Part shown: positions 46,646-53,893 of the stretch, one piece after another | Position numbering within the stretch: the stretch's first letter is position 1 | How the letters are laid out: each line of letters begins with the position of its first letter | Assembly (NCBI GenBank): GCA_015065265.1 | Contig: SVQQ01000004.1 | Span: 43,578 to 107,577 of the forward strand | Length of the DNA stretch: 64,000 nucleotides | Direction: 5' to 3' | Origin: Oscillospiraceae bacterium | Lineage (GTDB): Bacteria > Bacillota > Clostridia > Oscillospirales > SIG627 | Program-made: the position numbers and the translations under genes | Notes under the pieces: model-generated | Databases searched by the model: none | What the model saw: the letters and a program-made list of their open reading frames with translations, nothing else | What the model was told of the DNA's origin: nothing

Positions 46646-46680
46646 GGGAACTGTTCGCAATGAGCAGTTCCCATGTTTTA
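46646..46680. terminator. Terminator between convergent genes
   Basis: 8-bp stem (46646-46653 with 46665-46672) with an A-run at 46641-46645 that gives U on the minus strand, where the zinc-ribbon gene ends. Confidence 0.6.
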
Positions 46681-46683
46681 TAC

Positions 46684-47121
46684 TTACCATTTGTACTTGC
46701 AGTTTTCACATTCAAATTGTGAACGTGCCGTTTTACTAAATAAACCAAAAGCATATGCGTGTGTTGCTCTCTTTAGTGAAGATAGTTTGCGAATTTTAGT
46801 AGATGAACATATAGGACACTTAGGAATATTTTCTGATTTTTCAGTAAAAATTTCTCTTTGTCTATCTTCTACTGTTGCGAGTTTTGATTTCTCAGGATCG
46901 AATAATGGATTTTTACATACCTCTTCATCCATAAATATTTGATGAATATGAAAATAATCGTTATACATTTCCATTGATTTATTCTGATAATATTGTTGTG
47001 TGTTTGTTGATTCAATAAATTCAACATCAGAAAAACAATTAGGACATTTAATTTTTCTGTTGTTATTAAATATATTTATACAATGTCCGCAAATAGGACA
47101 ATAATCAAATTTAAGACTCAT
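46684..47121 (-). CDS. Zinc-ribbon protein
   Basis: 145 residues with zinc ribbons at both ends: CPICGHC and CPNC near the start, CPIC and CENCKYKW at the end. The end pattern KLSSLKRATHAYAFGLFSK is common in phage and mobile-element zinc-ribbon proteins of unknown role. It could bind nucleic acid or act as a protein-interaction module. It is alone on the minus strand, next to another zinc-ribbon gene. Confidence 0.8.
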   Translation of the reverse strand: MSLKFDYCPICGHCINIFNNNRKIKCPNCFSDVEFIESTNTQQYYQNKSMEMYNDYFHIHQIFMDEEVCKNPLFDPEKSKLATVEDRQREIFTEKSENIPKCPICSSTKIRKLSSLKRATHAYAFGLFSKTARSQFECENCKYKW

Positions 47122-47164
47122 ATGTAATACACTTCTTTTCTATTTAATTATAACGAATTATGTT

Positions 47165-47683
47165 TTAATTGTTAGGTTTCCAGCGATTTCCACAACGTAA
47201 ACAAGTCATAACTACCTTTCCACTACCAATAAAACCAGTAAATAGGCTGTAGCCTCTTGAACCGGTATGATATTCTAACGAACCGCATTTAGGACAACAA
47301 ATTTTGTCTTTATCTTTTACCGGATTAACATATGTTAGTGTTGTTGCAGAATCAAAAATTTTAGCCTCAACTTCAATTTTTGAAAACTTATCTGCAATTT
47401 CTTTAGCCTGATTGTAGCTCAAACCATCTTTAACTATTGGAATGTCTTGTTCTACTAAAGAAACTGCACCAGATAAATCCATACCAGTAATTTCTCGAAT
47501 TACTTTTATCACATGGATTTTTTTATCTGAATATTCTTTAAAAGAAGGAATAACTACTTTTTTTGATTGTGAATTTGAAATTGTTTCAGATTGAAGTTCG
47601 TGTAATGGGTATCCACAATGAATACATACATTTGCCTTATCACTAACTTCTTTATTGCACTCAGGACAATTTATAAGAGCCAT
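47165..47683 (-). CDS. Zinc-ribbon protein with an L7/L12 C-terminal-like domain
   Basis: 172 residues from ATG 47683 (GAGGTG seven bases before; an earlier in-frame codon lacks one). It starts with a zinc ribbon (CPECNKEVSDKANVCIHC). Residues about 60-110 read HVIKVIREITGMDLSGAVSL and continue with VKDGLSYNQAKEIADKFS, closely the pattern of the ribosomal L7/L12 C-terminal domain, which recruits translational GTPases. A second Cys pair set (CPKC and CLRC) ends the protein. It may contact elongation factors or be an unrelated use of the fold. Confidence 0.8.
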   Translation of the reverse strand: MALINCPECNKEVSDKANVCIHCGYPLHELQSETISNSQSKKVVIPSFKEYSDKKIHVIKVIREITGMDLSGAVSLVEQDIPIVKDGLSYNQAKEIADKFSKIEVEAKIFDSATTLTYVNPVKDKDKICCPKCGSLEYHTGSRGYSLFTGFIGSGKVVMTCLRCGNRWKPNN

Positions 47684-47740
47684 ATAATCACACCTCATGA
47701 GAAGATATATCTATTGTTGTAATTTTTTAGAGTTTCTACA

Positions 47741-48526
47741 TTACTTACTATTAATTATTGCTATTATGGTTGAATACAAATCTTCAGTCTGCCTGATTCT
47801 TTTCTTGCATTCATCTGAATTTCGATTTATCGTATCACTAATAATATCAATCTTATGAAAAGAATTTAAGACACTATTTGTAATAATTCTAATACCAAGA
47901 TAATGTATAACATCTTCTGAATGCTTTGATGCAGCTCCAATAACTGCTCCACTTACCCCAGCAATAAGACCGCCAATTACTGCTTGTTTCGCAGTACTTT
48001 TTATAATAGTAGAATTATCTTGAATAATTTCACATTCAATAATTGAGTTAAAAGAAATAATAGAATCTATAGAAAAAGAATTTATATTACATATTAGTAA
48101 TTCTTTTCTTGTATTATCAATTCCAATTAGACAATCATTTATGCGAAATGATTTATTAAAAGAATAGTTCTTTAAAGTCTTTTTAAAGTCATCTTGATTT
48201 TTAATAATAGATTTATTCATCTCTACATACTTATTTGTTGGTGATACTATCCATAATATAATAACAATAATAGCAGAAATTATAGAAATGATAGGTGTAA
48301 ATCCTCTTATGAGGTTTAGCATTCCAAAAGATTGTATAGAATCTTCCCATAAAAAATAACTTAACCATGCAGAAATTAATCCTACTATTCCAATTTTTAA
48401 TAAACTTCTTTTTACATTATTGATTGTTTTTAAAGCATCATCGTCTGCAATGCTAATAGAACGCTTCTTTAAATCAATAAACGAAAAAATAAATATACAT
48501 GTATAAATGATTGCTAATATAAACAT
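47741..48526 (-). CDS. Membrane protein with a glycine-zipper segment
   Basis: 261 residues. Helices near the start (FILAIIYTCIFIFSFIDL) and about residues 40-115 cross the membrane; the second half is soluble except for AVIGGLIAGVSGAVIGAAS, a glycine-zipper stretch. The middle contains a beta-rich region similar to small PH-like domains. No function is known. It is the first gene of the minus-strand trio ending at 46684, though gaps of 57 and 43 bases separate them. Confidence 0.7.
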   Translation of the reverse strand: MFILAIIYTCIFIFSFIDLKKRSISIADDDALKTINNVKRSLLKIGIVGLISAWLSYFLWEDSIQSFGMLNLIRGFTPIISIISAIIVIILWIVSPTNKYVEMNKSIIKNQDDFKKTLKNYSFNKSFRINDCLIGIDNTRKELLICNINSFSIDSIISFNSIIECEIIQDNSTIIKSTAKQAVIGGLIAGVSGAVIGAASKHSEDVIHYLGIRIITNSVLNSFHKIDIISDTINRNSDECKKRIRQTEDLYSTIIAIINSK

Positions 48527-48707
48527 AACAGCCCTCTTAATTACAGATTTAATTTGTAAAAACTCCCATCATAAAAATATTATAACAGATTTTATCGGTA
48601 ATTACAAGTGGTAGCGGTAAAATGGCAATTATACACTAATATATAACAACTCATATCGGAGTGTGATTATTAGATTTATTATATAATATAAACATGAGGT
48701 GTTTATC

Positions 48708-49028
48708 ATGGATGAAAATTTTATAGCGAATAGAATTACTGCTCTAAGAATCAAAAAGAATATATCTGAATATCGTATGTCTTTAGAATTGGGACAAAGT
48801 AAATCATATGTTCAAGGAATAACTTCAGGTAAGGCTCTGCCCTCTGTAAAACAGTTATTTAACATTTTTGATTATTTTGAAATTTCACCTTCTGAATTTT
48901 TTGATGATGAAACAGACGATCCGCAAAGAATACATGAAATAGTTGCTTTAACTAAACAACTTCCATCTGAGGATATAGACCGAGTTATTGATTTAATGAA
49001 ACGTATTAAAGACTTGAATAATAAGTAA
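48708..49028 (+). CDS. XRE-family transcriptional regulator
   Basis: 106 residues from ATG 48708 with GAGGTG just upstream. The helix-turn-helix reads MSLELGQSKSYVQGITSGKA (recognition helix) and a short helical C-terminus follows. It resembles phage or integrative-element repressors; no Lon/ClpX or LexA-like protease domain is seen. Neighbouring genes on both sides point toward or away from it, so its target is unclear. Confidence 0.85.
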   Translation: MDENFIANRITALRIKKNISEYRMSLELGQSKSYVQGITSGKALPSVKQLFNIFDYFEISPSEFFDDETDDPQRIHEIVALTKQLPSEDIDRVIDLMKRIKDLNNK

Positions 49029-49029
49029 T

Positions 49030-49066
49030 AGCCGTAACTGTATTCGATGTTACGGCTTATTTTTTT
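49030..49066 (+). terminator. Terminator of the XRE gene
   Basis: 8-bp stem (49031-49038 with 49049-49056) plus T-run. Confidence 0.75.
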
Positions 49067-49187
49067 GCTATCGTGGGTAAAAATTGGCTGCGTATTTTGA
49101 GAAGGTGTACTATTACAAATGATCGAAAATGAAAACCATTTTAAAATGTAAATATACCCCCCTCTGTAATAGAAGGAGGTATATATA

Positions 49188-49748
49188 TCAACCATTATTT
49201 TTTAATGCTCTGTATAATGTCGCTTGTGATATTCCGGTTATTGCCGTAATCTCTTTTATACTGTGTACTTGTGCATGATATAATTTTATTGCTTTTTCAA
49301 CTTGTTTTATATTGGCTTTAGGTCTGCCGCCTTTTCTGCCTCTTGCCCTTGCAGCTTTCAAGCCTTCATTTGTTCTTTGTACTGTTATATCTCTTTCAAA
49401 TTGACTTATAGCAGATAATACAGTTATTAATAATTTTCCGGTTGGTGTAGTGGTATCAATATTCTCTTTCAGGCTTATTAATTTAATTTCTTGCATGTTC
49501 CATTCTTCAATTAAATTTAATAAATCTTTTGTTGATCTTCCCAGCCTTGAAAGTGATTCAATAACAACAACATCACCGGCACGAAGTTTATTTTTTAATT
49601 TAAGTAGTTCGGGGCGATTGGCTTTTGTGCCTGTTATCTTTTCTGTGAATATCTCATCAACACCATAACTATTTAAAGCATCTATTTGACGTGCAAGTTC
49701 TTGATCTTGTGTACTTACTCTTGCATAACCTAATTTTAATATTGACAT
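49188..49748 (-). CDS. Small serine recombinase (resolvase/invertase family)
   Basis: 186 residues. The nucleophile is S12 in GYARVSTQDQ; further catalytic-domain marks are SRLGRSTKDLLNLI and the E-helix region GLKAARARGRKGGRP. A C-terminal HTH_7 domain (EITAITGISQATLYRALK) recognises the site. It is the small Hin/Tn3-resolvase type, not a large phage integrase, so it more likely does resolution or inversion of the element than integration. A candidate target site lies directly upstream. Confidence 0.93.
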   Translation of the reverse strand: MSILKLGYARVSTQDQELARQIDALNSYGVDEIFTEKITGTKANRPELLKLKNKLRAGDVVVIESLSRLGRSTKDLLNLIEEWNMQEIKLISLKENIDTTTPTGKLLITVLSAISQFERDITVQRTNEGLKAARARGRKGGRPKANIKQVEKAIKLYHAQVHSIKEITAITGISQATLYRALKNNG

Positions 49749-49760
49749 GTTAAAACCCCC

Positions 49761-49882
49761 TTATCACAAACGGATATTTTTTATAATTTGATTTTGATAA
49801 AAGTATTGATAATGTTTTGCGGTGTAATTTGGTGTATTAAAATGTATAATAAATTTTTATCAATAACGATGGTTTTTGATAA
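49761..49882. promoter_or_regulatory. Res-like site of the serine recombinase
   Basis: Three subsites lie just upstream of the recombinase. Sites at 49761-49786 and 49857-49882 are both 26 bp with TTATCA at one end, an ACGGAT/ACGATG-like core and TTATAA/TTGATAA at the other end; they match at 19 of 26 positions. The third (49788-49812) shares the TTGATAA/TTATCAATA half. This is the three-site layout expected of a resolvase res site; recombinase binding is inferred. Confidence 0.45.
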
Positions 49883-49949
49883 TACAATGATATTAATTAA
49901 GGCGGTACAGATTTTAAAACCATTCCGCCATAATTTATTATTTTTATAG

Positions 49950-50165
49950 TTATACTTCTTCGCCGGTATCATTCAATTTAAACGATATTGTAAAAGTACA
50001 ATCTAAAGCCGCCGCAATCTCTTGTAAATCCTTCTCAGTAAAATTATCACGTTTCATTTTATTATTTAAGTTTTGGGGGCTTATGTTTAATCTTCTTGCA
50101 AGTTCTGCTTCTGATATATTCCCCCTCTTAATTAACAATATTCTTATTCTATCACTTAAAGCCAT
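49950..50165 (-). CDS. Small XRE-type repressor
   Basis: 71 residues. SEAELARRLNISPQNLNNKM is a Cro/XRE helix-turn-helix, preceded by LSDRIRILLIKRG. Divergent from the 50331 gene, with mirrored promoters sharing a TAGTGTATAAT box, so it probably represses both. ATG 50165 is preceded by AAGGAGG. Confidence 0.85.
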   Translation of the reverse strand: MALSDRIRILLIKRGNISEAELARRLNISPQNLNNKMKRDNFTEKDLQEIAAALDCTFTISFKLNDTGEEV

Positions 50166-50188
50166 GTTAAAACCTCCTTACATTCTAA

Positions 50189-50217
50189 ATTATACACTAT
50201 AAAATTTATATTGTCAA
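50189..50217 (-). promoter_or_regulatory. Promoter of the small repressor
   Basis: Minus strand TTGACA (50212-50217) and TATAAT (50189-50194), spacing 17. The stretch TAGTGTATAAT is repeated in the divergent promoter. Confidence 0.8.
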
Positions 50218-50267
50218 TACTTGATTTAAAATATAAAAAATATTTTTATAAATTTATCAATTTTCTA

Positions 50268-50296
50268 TTGACAACATCAACTTTTTAGTGTATAAT
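50268..50296 (+). promoter_or_regulatory. Promoter of the 50331 gene cluster
   Basis: TTGACA (50268-50273) and TATAAT (50291-50296), spacing 17; perfect consensus, mirrored by the divergent promoter. Confidence 0.8.
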
Positions 50297-50330
50297 ATAA
50301 TTGTAGTAAAGATTAAAGGAGGTTAAACAA

Positions 50331-50606
50331 ATGACTACAACAGATTTAAACATCAAAATTAAAAATCTTCGTGAGCTTCGCCGCATGGCTGAAGAGTTGG
50401 CGGCAGAAATTGAAACGGCACAAGATGAAATCAAAGCGGAAATGATCGCACAAAACACCGACACATTAACCGGCGATGATTTTAAAATCACATGGAAGGA
50501 GGTTAGAAGCAGCCGTTTTGATAGTGCAGCATTTAAGAAAACACATGAAGAACTATTTAATCAATATCAAAAAGAAACTGTTTCAAAACGTTTTTGTTTG
50601 GTATAA
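50331..50606 (+). CDS. Small mobile-element protein of unknown function
   Basis: 91 residues, mostly one long charged helix (LRELRRMAEELAAEIETAQD) followed by TGDDFKITWKEVRSSRFD and a short tail. This pattern is widespread in phages and integrative elements of Clostridia but has no assigned function; the first part could be a coiled coil. It starts 8 bases after AAAGGAGG. Confidence 0.7.
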   Translation: MTTTDLNIKIKNLRELRRMAEELAAEIETAQDEIKAEMIAQNTDTLTGDDFKITWKEVRSSRFDSAAFKKTHEELFNQYQKETVSKRFCLV

Positions 50607-50610
50607 AAAA

Positions 50611-50702
50611 AGCCTTTTATATAGTACACCGACCAAAGCGCATATATAAAAAGGCTCTATCACCCAAAGGGGCGATATAAATATTATACTACATATCGCC
50701 CC
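50611..50702 (+). promoter_or_regulatory. Two RNA hairpins between the 50331 and 50743 genes
   Basis: Hairpin one pairs 50611-50622 with 50644-50656 (one bulge). Hairpin two is a perfect 10-bp stem (50669-50678 with 50693-50702). The second is followed by A rather than T, so it is not a normal terminator; stabilisation or regulation of the downstream mRNA is possible. Confidence 0.5.
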
Positions 50703-50742
50703 AAAAATCAATATTATTTGAGAAGAAAGGCGGCATATAAAA

Positions 50743-51234
50743 ATGAAGTGGTTTAATAATCCGCAAACACTTGAAGAATTAAAAAAGCAATACAAACAAT
50801 TAGCTTTAAAACATCATCCGGATATTGGCGGCAACCTGAAGGACATGCAAGAAATAAATACCGAGTATGATCAACTTTTTGAAAAGTTAAAGAACATTCA
50901 CAGATCGGCAGAAGGCAGAACATACACATCAAAAGAGGAAACAACAGAAACATCAAACCAATTTAAAGATATTATAAACAGTTTGATTAATATTGAAGGG
51001 ATACAAATTGAAATTTGCGGCTGCTGGCTCTGGATAACTGGAAACACATTACCGCATAAAGACATATTGAAACACTTAAAATTTAAGTGGAGCAAATCAA
51101 AATATGCTTGGTATTTCCATAATGACGGATATAAAAAGCGAAACAATAAAAACTTTACACTTGATGAAATCCGTGATCTTTATGGTTCTGAGTCAGTAAA
51201 AACAAAACCCCAATTAAAATTACAAATAGTTTAA
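50743..51234 (+). CDS. J-domain (DnaJ-like) protein
   Basis: 163 residues. An N-terminal J-domain has the HPD tripeptide in ALKHHPDIGGN, required to stimulate a DnaK partner. The rest is not a DnaJ Zn-finger or CbpA-type domain; it includes ITGNTLPHKDILKHLKFKWS and ends in an acidic-basic mix. Mobile elements use such proteins to recruit the host DnaK for replication or assembly; the exact role here is unknown. Confidence 0.85.
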   Translation: MKWFNNPQTLEELKKQYKQLALKHHPDIGGNLKDMQEINTEYDQLFEKLKNIHRSAEGRTYTSKEETTETSNQFKDIINSLINIEGIQIEICGCWLWITGNTLPHKDILKHLKFKWSKSKYAWYFHNDGYKKRNNKNFTLDEIRDLYGSESVKTKPQLKLQIV

Positions 51235-51238
51235 ACAA

Positions 51239-51264
51239 AAGGGCGGTTTTCCGCCGCCCTTCAA
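51239..51264 (+). terminator. Terminator of the J-domain gene
   Basis: 8-bp GC-rich stem (51239-51246 with 51254-51261); the T-stretch after it is short. Confidence 0.6.
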
Positions 51265-51302
51265 TTACCTAAAATATAAAAATAGAAATGGAGAATTTTA
51301 AA

Positions 51303-51974
51303 ATGAAAAATAATACTTTAAATACTGTTTATGATTATATTAAAAATTATGATTTACTTTCCGTAAAATCAACAGACAAAAACAACAACATCAAAGAATT
51401 TTTTACAACCGGTATAAAAATATTTAGAAATGATTTAAAAAACATTGCTTTTAATCGTTTTTGTTCTGTTCCTATTGTGCCGGATGATTTTGTTAAGTTT
51501 GCAGAAATACGTCAAGATGACAGTATTTTTATTAATTGCGGAGCTATCGACTACACATTAACCCCATTAAAAGAACGAGCAGAAAAAGACACTTGCAAAC
51601 ATAATAAATTTTATATTGATACATTTATAGATAAAAATATTATAGATATTTCAAAGGTAACAACGGAAAACAAAACAGTTTTTCTTCCGGTTGATTTTGT
51701 AAAAATAGGAGAAACAACAAGCCTTCAGGAAATGAAAATTAAAACTTTAATTGATAACATTCTTGAAGGAGCAGCAGAAAAATATCAATGTTGCAGAGTT
51801 CCGGCATTTTCTGTAGAGTTTGAAGAAGATAATTATAAAATCAACGGACATGTTTATAACATTGAAAACGGCGAATATTTAAATACTGTTTTACTGTATG
51901 ATTCAAAAACAGATATTAAACATATTAATCCATATGCAGATTTTACAGAATTTGCAAAGAGCTTTTTAAACTAA
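51303..51974 (+). CDS. Protein of unknown function
   Basis: 223 residues if started at ATG 51303 (9 bases after GGAG); an ATG at 51288 is part of the ribosome binding site. The protein looks soluble, with a long alpha-beta pattern (IVPDDFVKFAEIRQDDSIFI). No motif recognised. It is followed by a GC-rich hairpin and the 52033 gene, perhaps in one transcript. Confidence 0.6.
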   Translation: MKNNTLNTVYDYIKNYDLLSVKSTDKNNNIKEFFTTGIKIFRNDLKNIAFNRFCSVPIVPDDFVKFAEIRQDDSIFINCGAIDYTLTPLKERAEKDTCKHNKFYIDTFIDKNIIDISKVTTENKTVFLPVDFVKIGETTSLQEMKIKTLIDNILEGAAEKYQCCRVPAFSVEFEEDNYKINGHVYNIENGEYLNTVLLYDSKTDIKHINPYADFTEFAKSFLN

Positions 51975-52032
51975 TAACAATTTTGGAGTGGGGGCATCCG
52001 CCCCCTCTTCCATTACTCAGGAGGTAATAAAA

Positions 52033-52749
52033 ATGGCAGAAACAAGATCAAAAACATGGATATTAATTGACGATACAATAGCAGCTTTAAATTATTTTGA
52101 TTATGTCAAAGTAACTGTATCAAAATTAGCAGAATTTGACGAAGAAATCAGCGAAGAAGCAATTAACGAAAAGGGAAATCATTATTTTTATGCTGGTAAA
52201 GTATATTCAAGATTTGGATGGACTCTTGAATTTTATCGTTGTTTTGGTAAATCTGTAATTAAAAACGAGGTCGTAAACAAAATTAATAAAGTAAAGAAAA
52301 TTAATGATAATACATTTCAATTTATTATGGATAATAAAACATCATATTTAGTTGAAGGAATTACAGATAAAAACGTCAATCATATAAACGGAGATATAAA
52401 AACACCGGAAACTTTGATTGATTGGAATAAAAGTTATATTGATGATCAAGGAAATATTATTATAGTACTTGCAATATATGAATGTTTTGATACTCCATAT
52501 TTTGATGTAGTATATAGTCATATGCAAAATAATTTAAAAGGCATTAACTGTCAAGCAATGAACAGAACTATATACTTTAAAATCACACCGGAAAATATAA
52601 TAACACATGGCATATGGAATTTAGAAAATAATCAGGCTGCAACTGAAGTAAATTTCAGTAGTTTTTTATGGTTTAGGGATTTGAAAACATGGATTAAAGA
52701 AGAAATAGTCTTGCAGCTTGCCGAAATATTCCGGTCAAAAAACCAATAA
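52033..52749 (+). CDS. Protein of unknown function
   Basis: 238 residues from ATG 52033, seven bases after AGGAGG; upstream in-frame codons read through the GC-rich hairpin. Soluble; the N-terminal half has KTWILIDDTIAALNYFDYVK and the second half FDVVYSHMQNNLKGINCQAM. No motif recognised. Its weak similarity in layout to the preceding gene suggests they belong to the same accessory block. Confidence 0.6.
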   Translation: MAETRSKTWILIDDTIAALNYFDYVKVTVSKLAEFDEEISEEAINEKGNHYFYAGKVYSRFGWTLEFYRCFGKSVIKNEVVNKINKVKKINDNTFQFIMDNKTSYLVEGITDKNVNHINGDIKTPETLIDWNKSYIDDQGNIIIVLAIYECFDTPYFDVVYSHMQNNLKGINCQAMNRTIYFKITPENIITHGIWNLENNQAATEVNFSSFLWFRDLKTWIKEEIVLQLAEIFRSKNQ

Positions 52750-53059
52750 AAAAATACTTGTTTTGTCTGGACGATGACAACAAAAAATATATTATTATGC
52801 TGCCGATGACATTTATATAAAAAAATAATTTGCTAAAATGCACGATGTTCTGTATGTTTTACGATGACATAAGCGAAGATTACAAAAAAATTAAAGTTGT
52901 TTTTTTACTGTAATTTCAAGGATTTTAAAAAAGTTTTAGCATAGATAATGAATGAATTTTGCAATCGTGAAAAAATATTTTGTGTCTTGATCGAAGCATA
53001 ATATTGACAAATGACATCATATATGATATTATATATGTGTACTATTAAGGAGGTCAAAC
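52750..53059. other. AT-rich non-coding region with CGATGACA repeats
   Basis: 310 bases with no convincing frame. CGATGACA occurs at 52772-52779, 52804-52811 and 52862-52869, with a partial copy at 52843-52847. These could be binding sites for a regulator or replication protein. Near the end a promoter is present: TTGACA at 53004-53009 and TATTAT at 53027-53032 (spacing 17), containing the palindrome ATCATATATGAT, which suits an autoregulated toxin-antitoxin operon. Confidence 0.5.
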
Positions 53060-53311
53060 ATGGAAATCAAATACCATAAACGAGCCGTTAAATTTATTAA
53101 CTCACTACCACCGAAGGAAAGGCAAAGAATAAAAGATGGCATAAACAAATTAATCACCGCACCTGAAAATTGCGATATAAAAGCATTAGAAGGCTACACA
53201 GATATATACCGGCTGAGAATAGGTCAATACAGAGTAATATATACAAAAGATAACGTAATATTATTTATTATTGATGTCGGTAACAGGGGCGATATTTATA
53301 AAAAGTATTAA
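53060..53311 (+). CDS. RelE/ParE-type toxin
   Basis: 83 residues with the compact RelE fold: KYHKRAVKFINSLPPKERQR, then LEGYTDIYRLRIGQYRVIYT and a final ILFIIDVGNRGDIYKKY. Toxins of this group cleave mRNA in the ribosomal A site or poison gyrase. The toxin comes first here, with AAGGAGG before ATG 53060, and a palindrome overlaps the promoter. Confidence 0.88.
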   Translation: MEIKYHKRAVKFINSLPPKERQRIKDGINKLITAPENCDIKALEGYTDIYRLRIGQYRVIYTKDNVILFIIDVGNRGDIYKKY

Positions 53312-53324
53312 GGAGTGAATTTAT

Positions 53325-53537
53325 ATGTCAAATAACACAAAGCAATTAATTAATCTGTATGAGATTTTACCGGAAACAGATCAAAAAATGTTATTAGAGC
53401 TTACAAAAAAATTATTGCTTGCATATGATCCTGATTATACTAAACTTCTTCCCAGCGAAAAAGAAGATGTTGAAGGAGCTATACTTGATTTTAAAAATGG
53501 AGTGAATATTGACGATGGATCAAGCATTGATTGGTAA
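53325..53537 (+). CDS. Candidate antitoxin
   Basis: 70 residues, acidic, LINLYEILPETDQKMLLELT then LLPSEKEDVEGAILDFKNG; the tail ends DDGSSIDW. Small acidic proteins of this kind are antitoxins of RelE-like toxins in Firmicutes. It follows the toxin by 13 bases. The DNA-binding part is not obvious, which fits with the next gene supplying it. Confidence 0.7.
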   Translation: MSNNTKQLINLYEILPETDQKMLLELTKKLLLAYDPDYTKLLPSEKEDVEGAILDFKNGVNIDDGSSIDW

Positions 53538-53691
53538 AGAAAATAAACATAATGTGGAAACTGAAGATAAAACTTATTCCGGACGTTTATCTGTTAGAAT
53601 CCCCAAAGAACTTCACAAAGAATTGATTAAAGCTGCGGCAGAAAACAATGTCAGTTTAAACCAGTTTGTTTTGTATAAACTATCAAGGTAA
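53509..53691 (+). CDS. Ribbon-helix-helix peptide resembling the C-terminus of HicB
   Basis: 60 residues from a TTG at 53509 (58 from ATG 53515). YSGRLSVRIPKELHKELIKA and VSLNQFVLYKLSR are the Arc/HicB ribbon-helix-helix end. Full HicB antitoxins are about 110 residues; this one has only the DNA-binding tail and overlaps the antitoxin gene by 29 bases in another frame. It may be a split antitoxin piece acting as the operon repressor. Confidence 0.7.
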   Translation: MTMDQALIGKENKHNVETEDKTYSGRLSVRIPKELHKELIKAAAENNVSLNQFVLYKLSR

Positions 53692-53709
53692 TACAATCAA
53701 AAAAAGTTC

Positions 53710-53738
53710 TTGACAAATTACTGAAGCAACGATATAAT
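53710..53738 (+). promoter_or_regulatory. Consensus promoter of a candidate small RNA
   Basis: TTGACA (53710-53715) and TATAAT (53733-53738), spacing 17, perfect consensus. The transcript would start about 53745. Confidence 0.85.
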
Positions 53739-53744
53739 ACATGC

Positions 53745-53872
53745 TAAATTAAATCCGTAATGACGGAGCAATTTCCTTTAAACATTAAAGGCTATGCTAA
53801 TTAAAAATAACATTAGATGCATTTTTCAATGTGTCGGTTTTGTTGTATTTAATTGGTATAGCCTTTTTATTT
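53745..53872 (+). ncRNA. Candidate small regulatory RNA or leader
   Basis: A consensus promoter is followed by a short CCG/CGG hairpin, then a 19-bp stem with two G-U pairs (53787-53805 with 53848-53866) closing a 42-base loop, and then a T-rich stretch. The 53894 gene starts shortly after. Either this is a roughly 125-base small RNA ended by its own terminator, or an attenuating leader of the downstream gene. No riboswitch class was recognised. Confidence 0.55.
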
Positions 53873-53893
53873 TGTAAAGTGGAGGTGTAAAAA

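Noticed and set aside
49152..49183. Inverted repeat ATATACC...GGAGGTATAT as a recombination site
   Set aside because: It lies at the 3' side of the recombinase gene between two convergent genes and fits a terminator-like hairpin better; the upstream res-like sites are more convincing.
51990..52005. GGGGGC/GCCCCC hairpin as a terminator
   Set aside because: The stem is strong but the following T-stretch is poor; it may be weakly terminating, so no separate feature is given.
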